Assembly: GCA_002327305.1 (NCBI GenBank)
Contig: DCUZ01000027.1
Coordinates: forward strand, 608-36,317
DNA: 35,710 nucleotides
Reading direction: 5' to 3'
DNA from: Holophagales bacterium UBA2201
GTDB lineage: Bacteria; Acidobacteriota; Thermoanaerobaculia; UBA2201
Shown: positions 32,429 through 35,710 of the stretch, one piece after another
Layout of the letters: every line of letters begins with the position of its first letter
Numbering within the stretch: the first letter of the stretch is position 1
Program-made: the position numbers and the translations under genes
Notes under the pieces: generated by a model
What the model was told of the DNA's origin: nothing
The model's input: only the letters and a program-made list of their open reading frames with translations
Databases searched by the model: none

Positions 32429-32450
32429 GGGCGGGCCCTGTGGCCCGCCC
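32429..32450 (-). terminator. GC hairpin after the gcv operon, possible terminator
   Basis: Perfect 9-bp stem GGGCGGGCC / GGCCCGCCC with loop CTGT, about 60 bp past the gcvPB stop. On the minus strand it is followed by GTTTATTGG, a weak T-run. It may end the gcv transcript. Confidence 0.45.
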
Positions 32451-32452
32451 AA

Positions 32453-32508
32453 CTCGAAACTCGAAACTATAAACTCGAAACTCGAAACTCGAGACTTTAG
32501 ACCCGAGA
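32453..32508. repeat. Heptamer array, CTCGAAA type (8 units), abutting the gcvPB stop
   Basis: CTCGAAA, CTCGAAA, CTATAAA, CTCGAAA, CTCGAAA, CTCGAGA, CTTTAGA, CCCGAGA in exact register. The next bases are the gcvPB stop codon (minus-strand TAG at 32509-32511). Confidence 0.8.
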
Positions 32509-33972
32509 CTATTTTTTCCACCTCAGCACGGGCGTCCGCGCCGCGCGCACCTCGTCGAGGCGCTTGACCGGGGTGGTATAGGGGGCGCCCTTGACGAAGT
32601 CGGGGTCCTGCTCCACCTCCTCCGCGATGGCCTTCATGGCCGCGACGAAGCGGTCCAACTCCGCCTTGCTCTCGGTCTCGGTGGGCTCGATCATGAGGGC
32701 CCCGTGGACGATGAGGGGGAAGGAGACCGTGGGCGGGTGGATGCCGAAGTCCAGGAGGCGCTTGACGATGTCGATGTTCTTGACGCCGCGCTTGGCCTGG
32801 ATCGTGTCATCGAAAACCACTTCGTGGAGGGTGGGGCCGGAGTACTTGAGACCATAGACGCCCGTGAGGCGGACGCGGATGTAGTTGGCCAGGAGGACGG
32901 CCATCTTCGAGACGTCGGTCAGCCCCTCGCCGCCGAGGGTGAGGATGTACGCGTAGGCCCGCACGAGGACGGCGAACTGCCCGTGGAAGGAGCGGACGCG
33001 GCCGATGGAATCTGGGCGGTCGAAGTCCAGGCGGTAGCCGTCCCCGGTCTTCTCGACCATGGGCACGGGGAGGAACGGGACCATCCCTTCGGCCACGGCC
33101 ACGGGGCCGGAACCGGGGCCGCCGCCGCCATGGGGCGTGGAGAAGGTCTTGTGGAGGTTGATGTGCATCAGGTCCACCCCCATCTTCTGCGGGGAGGCGA
33201 TGCCCATGAAGGAGTTGAAGTTGGCGCCGTCGAGGTAGAGATAGGCCCCCTTGGCGTGAAGGATGCGGGCCGCGTCGGCGATCCCCTCCTCGAAGATGCC
33301 CAGGGTGTTGGGGCAGGTCACCATCAGGGCGGCGGTTTCCTCGTTGACCTCGCGCTCGAGGGCGGCCAGGTCCAGCTTGCCGCCGGGGTTGGACTTGATC
33401 TCCTTGGTCGTGTAGCCGGCGAAGATGGAGGAGGCGGGGTTGGTGCCGTGGGCTGAGTCGGGGATGAGGACCACCTTGCGGGGGTTGCCCCGCTTCTGGT
33501 GGGCCTTCCGGATCATCATCAGGGCCGTCCATTCCCCGTGGGCGCCGGCGTTGGGCTGGAGGGTGACGCGGGCAAGGCCGGTGACGGCCTTGAGCGCCTC
33601 TTCCAGGAGATACATTAATTCCAAACTCCCCTGGATGTAGGTCTCGGGAAGGGAGGGGTGGGCGCCGGCGAAGCGGGGGATGCGGGCCGCGGCCTCGTTG
33701 ATCTTGGGGTTGTGCTTCATGGTGCAGGACCCCAGGGGGTAGAAGCCGTGGTCCACCGAGTGGTTGAGCGAGGAGAGGCGCGTGTAGTGGCGCACCACCT
33801 CCACCTGCGAGAGTTCGGGGAAGCCGGCAATTTCCTTGCGGCGGTAGGCCGCGGGAACGGAGAGCTTGGTTTCAGGGACTTCGACGCCGGCCTCGGGAAG
33901 GAGCAGGCCGACCTTGCCGGGGGAGGAGAGCTCGAACAGGAGCTTTTCAGGTTCTCTGCGATTGATCTTCAT
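32509..33972 (-). CDS. gcvPB: Glycine dehydrogenase (decarboxylating) subunit 2
   Basis: A 487-residue protein, the C-terminal half of the split P-protein. Lys275 in INLHKTFSTPHGGGGPG is the residue that binds pyridoxal phosphate; DSAHGTNPAS and LDGANFNSFMG are further family marks. With GcvPA it decarboxylates glycine and passes the aminomethyl group to the lipoyl arm of GcvH, which leads to 5,10-methylene-THF through GcvT. The start overlaps the gcvPA stop as ATGA, so translation is coupled and subunit amounts can be balanced. It ends at a heptamer array. Confidence 0.97.
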   Translation of the reverse strand: MKINRREPEKLLFELSSPGKVGLLLPEAGVEVPETKLSVPAAYRRKEIAGFPELSQVEVVRHYTRLSSLNHSVDHGFYPLGSCTMKHNPKINEAAARIPRFAGAHPSLPETYIQGSLELMYLLEEALKAVTGLARVTLQPNAGAHGEWTALMMIRKAHQKRGNPRKVVLIPDSAHGTNPASSIFAGYTTKEIKSNPGGKLDLAALEREVNEETAALMVTCPNTLGIFEEGIADAARILHAKGAYLYLDGANFNSFMGIASPQKMGVDLMHINLHKTFSTPHGGGGPGSGPVAVAEGMVPFLPVPMVEKTGDGYRLDFDRPDSIGRVRSFHGQFAVLVRAYAYILTLGGEGLTDVSKMAVLLANYIRVRLTGVYGLKYSGPTLHEVVFDDTIQAKRGVKNIDIVKRLLDFGIHPPTVSFPLIVHGALMIEPTETESKAELDRFVAAMKAIAEEVEQDPDFVKGAPYTTPVKRLDEVRAARTPVLRWKK

Positions 33973-35303
33973 AGCGCCTCCGCAGCCGCCACAAGGGCCT
34001 TGAGGGTCGTGGGGTCGTTGATCTCGGTGACGGCGAAGAGCCAGCCGTCCTTCAGTTCCGGATAATCCCCGGCGAGCGGCGGGCCGAAGACGAACCCTTT
34101 CTTTTCCAGTTCGGCGGCCTTGGGGAGCGCGACGGCGAACTCGTTGAAGAACGGGCCGTCGAAGAGGGCCGCGGCTTTCTTCGAGGCCAGGAGCCCCTCC
34201 CGAAGGTACTGGGCCCTTTTCGCGTTGACGAGGGCCAGCGCCTGCATCCCCTTGGGCCCCATGAGGGCCATGTAGATCGAGGCGGAGAGGGCGCAGAGGG
34301 CCTGGTTGGTGCAGATGTTGGAGGTGGCCTTTTCGCGCCGGATGTGCTGTTCACGGGTGGAAAGGGTGAGGACGAAGCCGCGCGCCCCTTCCGAATCCAC
34401 CGTCTCGCCGGCAAGGCGGCCCGGCATGCGGCGCAGGTGCGACTCCCGCGTGGCCAAAAACCCCAGGTAGGGCCCGCCGAACGAGAGGGGCAGGCCGAGG
34501 GACTGTCCCTCGCCGCAGGCGATCTCGATACCGAGGGCGCCGGGGGATTCCAAGTGGGCCAGGGCCAGGGCCTCGCTCGTCGTCGTGATGGTGATGCCCC
34601 CCTGGGCCAGGAGGATGGACTGGAACTCCCGCAGGGGCTCCACCACGCCGAAGTAGTTGGGATAGCCCACGGCGGCGCAGAGGGTGTTCCCGCTTACCTT
34701 GCTCTTCAGCCAGTCCAGGTCGATCTGGCCGGAGGGGGTAAAAGGGATCTCCTCGATGGTGTAATCGAAGTTTTGAAGATAGGTTTGGACGACGGCCCGG
34801 TAGTGCGGATGGATGGAACGCGCCAGGAGGACCTGCTTGCGCCCCGGGAGGGCGCGCCCGGCCAGGAGGACCGCTTCGGCCAGCGCCGTGGCCCCCTCGT
34901 AGAGGGAGGCGTTGGACACCTCCATCCCGGTCAATTGGCACATGAGCGTCTGGTATTCGAACAGCGCCTGCAGGTTGCCCTGCGATACCTCGGGCTGGTA
35001 GGGGGTGTAGGAGGTGAAGAACTCGGCCCTCTGGAGGAGGGCGTCCACCACGGCGGGCTGGTAGTGGTTGTAGGCGCCGCCGCCGAGGAAGGTGCGGGCC
35101 AGGTCGGGGACGCAGTTGCGCCCGGCGAGGGCCTGCAGGGCGGCCCAGGTCTCCTGTTCGGAGAGGGCCGGAGCCATCGACAGGGGGGTGGAGAACTTGA
35201 CGGAGGCGGGGATGTGGGAGAAAAGGTCGTCGGCCGTCTTGACGCCGACGGCCGACACCACCTCCTCCATCTCCGAGGGGGAGAGGGGCAGGTAGGGATG
35301 CAT
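33969..35303 (-). CDS. gcvPA: Glycine dehydrogenase (decarboxylating) subunit 1
   Basis: A 444-residue protein, the N-terminal half of the split P-protein, of normal length. The beginning HPYLPLSPSEMEEVVSAVGV and FLGGGAYNHYQPAVVDALLQR, FFTSYTPYQPEVSQGNLQALFEYQT are conserved in GcvPA. It lacks the cofactor lysine, as expected, and forms a heterotetramer with GcvPB. The start is 3 bp past the gcvH stop. Split GcvPA/GcvPB is common in Firmicutes, Thermotogae, Acidobacteria and some others, and differs from the single-chain GcvP of Escherichia coli. Confidence 0.97.
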   Translation of the reverse strand: MHPYLPLSPSEMEEVVSAVGVKTADDLFSHIPASVKFSTPLSMAPALSEQETWAALQALAGRNCVPDLARTFLGGGAYNHYQPAVVDALLQRAEFFTSYTPYQPEVSQGNLQALFEYQTLMCQLTGMEVSNASLYEGATALAEAVLLAGRALPGRKQVLLARSIHPHYRAVVQTYLQNFDYTIEEIPFTPSGQIDLDWLKSKVSGNTLCAAVGYPNYFGVVEPLREFQSILLAQGGITITTTSEALALAHLESPGALGIEIACGEGQSLGLPLSFGGPYLGFLATRESHLRRMPGRLAGETVDSEGARGFVLTLSTREQHIRREKATSNICTNQALCALSASIYMALMGPKGMQALALVNAKRAQYLREGLLASKKAAALFDGPFFNEFAVALPKAAELEKKGFVFGPPLAGDYPELKDGWLFAVTEINDPTTLKALVAAAEAL

Positions 35304-35306
35304 GGG

Positions 35307-35710
35307 CTACTCCGCGATGGTCTTGAGGTAGGCCTGGTACGCGGTCTCGTCCATCAGGTCGCCCTTGACGAAGGGCTGGGCCACGGCCATCTTGAAGAGC
35401 CATCCCTCGCCGTAGGGGTCCTGAATCACCACATCAATATTGTTTTGAACCGCCTGATTGGTCTCAACAATGGTGCAGCTTAAAGGACAAGAGATGGCCA
35501 CAGCGGTCTTGGCGGTCTCCATAACCCCAAGCGAGCGATCACGCATAACGGGAATCTCACAGGGCCTGGGATAAAACAACATGAACTGGCCATGGGTAAC
35601 CACAAAACGATTGGCCCCGACGATGACCTCTTCACCCTCGGGCCGAACCCACAGATCCTGTTCGGCTGCATAGAGATAATCTTCTGGCAGTTCAGCAAGG
35701 ATTTGTGCAA
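35307..35710 (-). CDS. gcvH: Glycine cleavage H protein (lipoyl carrier), atypical, N-terminus cut by window edge
   Basis: The frame is open to the window end; about 133 residues are visible. The H-protein fold is seen in YLYAAEQDLWVRPEGEEVIVGAN, the lipoyl-lysine in GVMETAKTAVAI (Lys, where most GcvH read ESVKA), and DPYGEGWLFKM near the end. The middle (FVVTHGQFMLFYPRPCEIPVMRDRS) differs from common GcvH, which usually has an ALGDIVFVELP segment there. Two cysteines (ISCPLSC) follow the lysine. Bases above about 35430 are much less GC-rich than gcvPA, though the last 120 bases of the gene are GC-rich. LipA, encoded at 5634, would supply the cofactor. GcvT is not in view. Confidence 0.85.
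   Translation of the reverse strand, partial: AQILAELPEDYLYAAEQDLWVRPEGEEVIVGANRFVVTHGQFMLFYPRPCEIPVMRDRSLGVMETAKTAVAISCPLSCTIVETNQAVQNNIDVVIQDPYGEGWLFKMAVAQPFVKGDLMDETAYQAYLKTIAE

Overview
This is a GC-rich bacterial chromosome segment, mostly about 65-75% G+C, with no rRNA, tRNA, CRISPR array, transposase or phage gene. The gene content (type IV pilus ATPase, PATAN protein, split glycine decarboxylase GcvPA/GcvPB, many secreted multidomain proteins, golvesin-type domains) suits a Gram-negative, probably Acidobacteriota-like or similar environmental lineage. That placement is an inference from gene content only.

Layout. 1-866: C-terminal part of a PilT-type ATPase with a long coiled-coil tail. 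1037-5561: NfeD protease, slipin, GAF-GGDEF diguanylate cyclase and PATAN protein, with a decayed copy of the PATAN 5' end at the last junction. 5634-6494: lipoyl synthase. 6548-7273 (minus): F420-dependent-NADP-reductase-like protein. 7677-9098: amino-acid permease. 9161-12625: large secreted HExxH metallopeptidase with PKD domains. 12680-16063: cNMP-FHA protein, RecG and corrinoid adenosyltransferase. 16342-17429: methyltransferase and a small membrane protein. 17676-20292 (minus): adenosine-specific kinase, IspF, RlmB-type methyltransferase, then a low-GC pseudopilin-like membrane protein. 20390-26298 (plus): heparinase-II/III-like protein, membrane desaturase and YfhO-type membrane protein. 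26247-32343 (minus): HEAT-like small protein, very large secreted amidase, a small-RNA locus and a secreted repeat-rich protein. 32509-35710 (minus): glycine cleavage operon gcvH-gcvPA-gcvPB, which needs lipoate of the kind LipA makes.

Three non-coding features stand out. (1) Intergenic gaps carry tandem arrays of degenerate 7-bp units (5593, 7534, 7608, 17444, 17491, 19721, 19779, 22849, 32453). Each array has its own heptamer, but several are variants of one motif, and three sit beside -10-like hexamers. (2) At 30451-30639 on the minus strand there is a perfect-consensus promoter (TTGACA, 16 bp, TATAAT), about 150 nt of structured sequence, and a 10-bp GC stem followed by a T-run. I do not recognise this RNA. 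(3) Four genes have a -10 hexamer exactly 6 nt before the start codon, which predicts leaderless mRNAs.

How the genes may work together: PilT, the diguanylate cyclase, the PATAN protein and the cNMP-FHA protein suggest regulated surface motility. NfeD with slipin is a conserved membrane-quality-control pair. The secreted peptidase, lyase-like protein and amidase suggest breakdown of polymers outside the cell.
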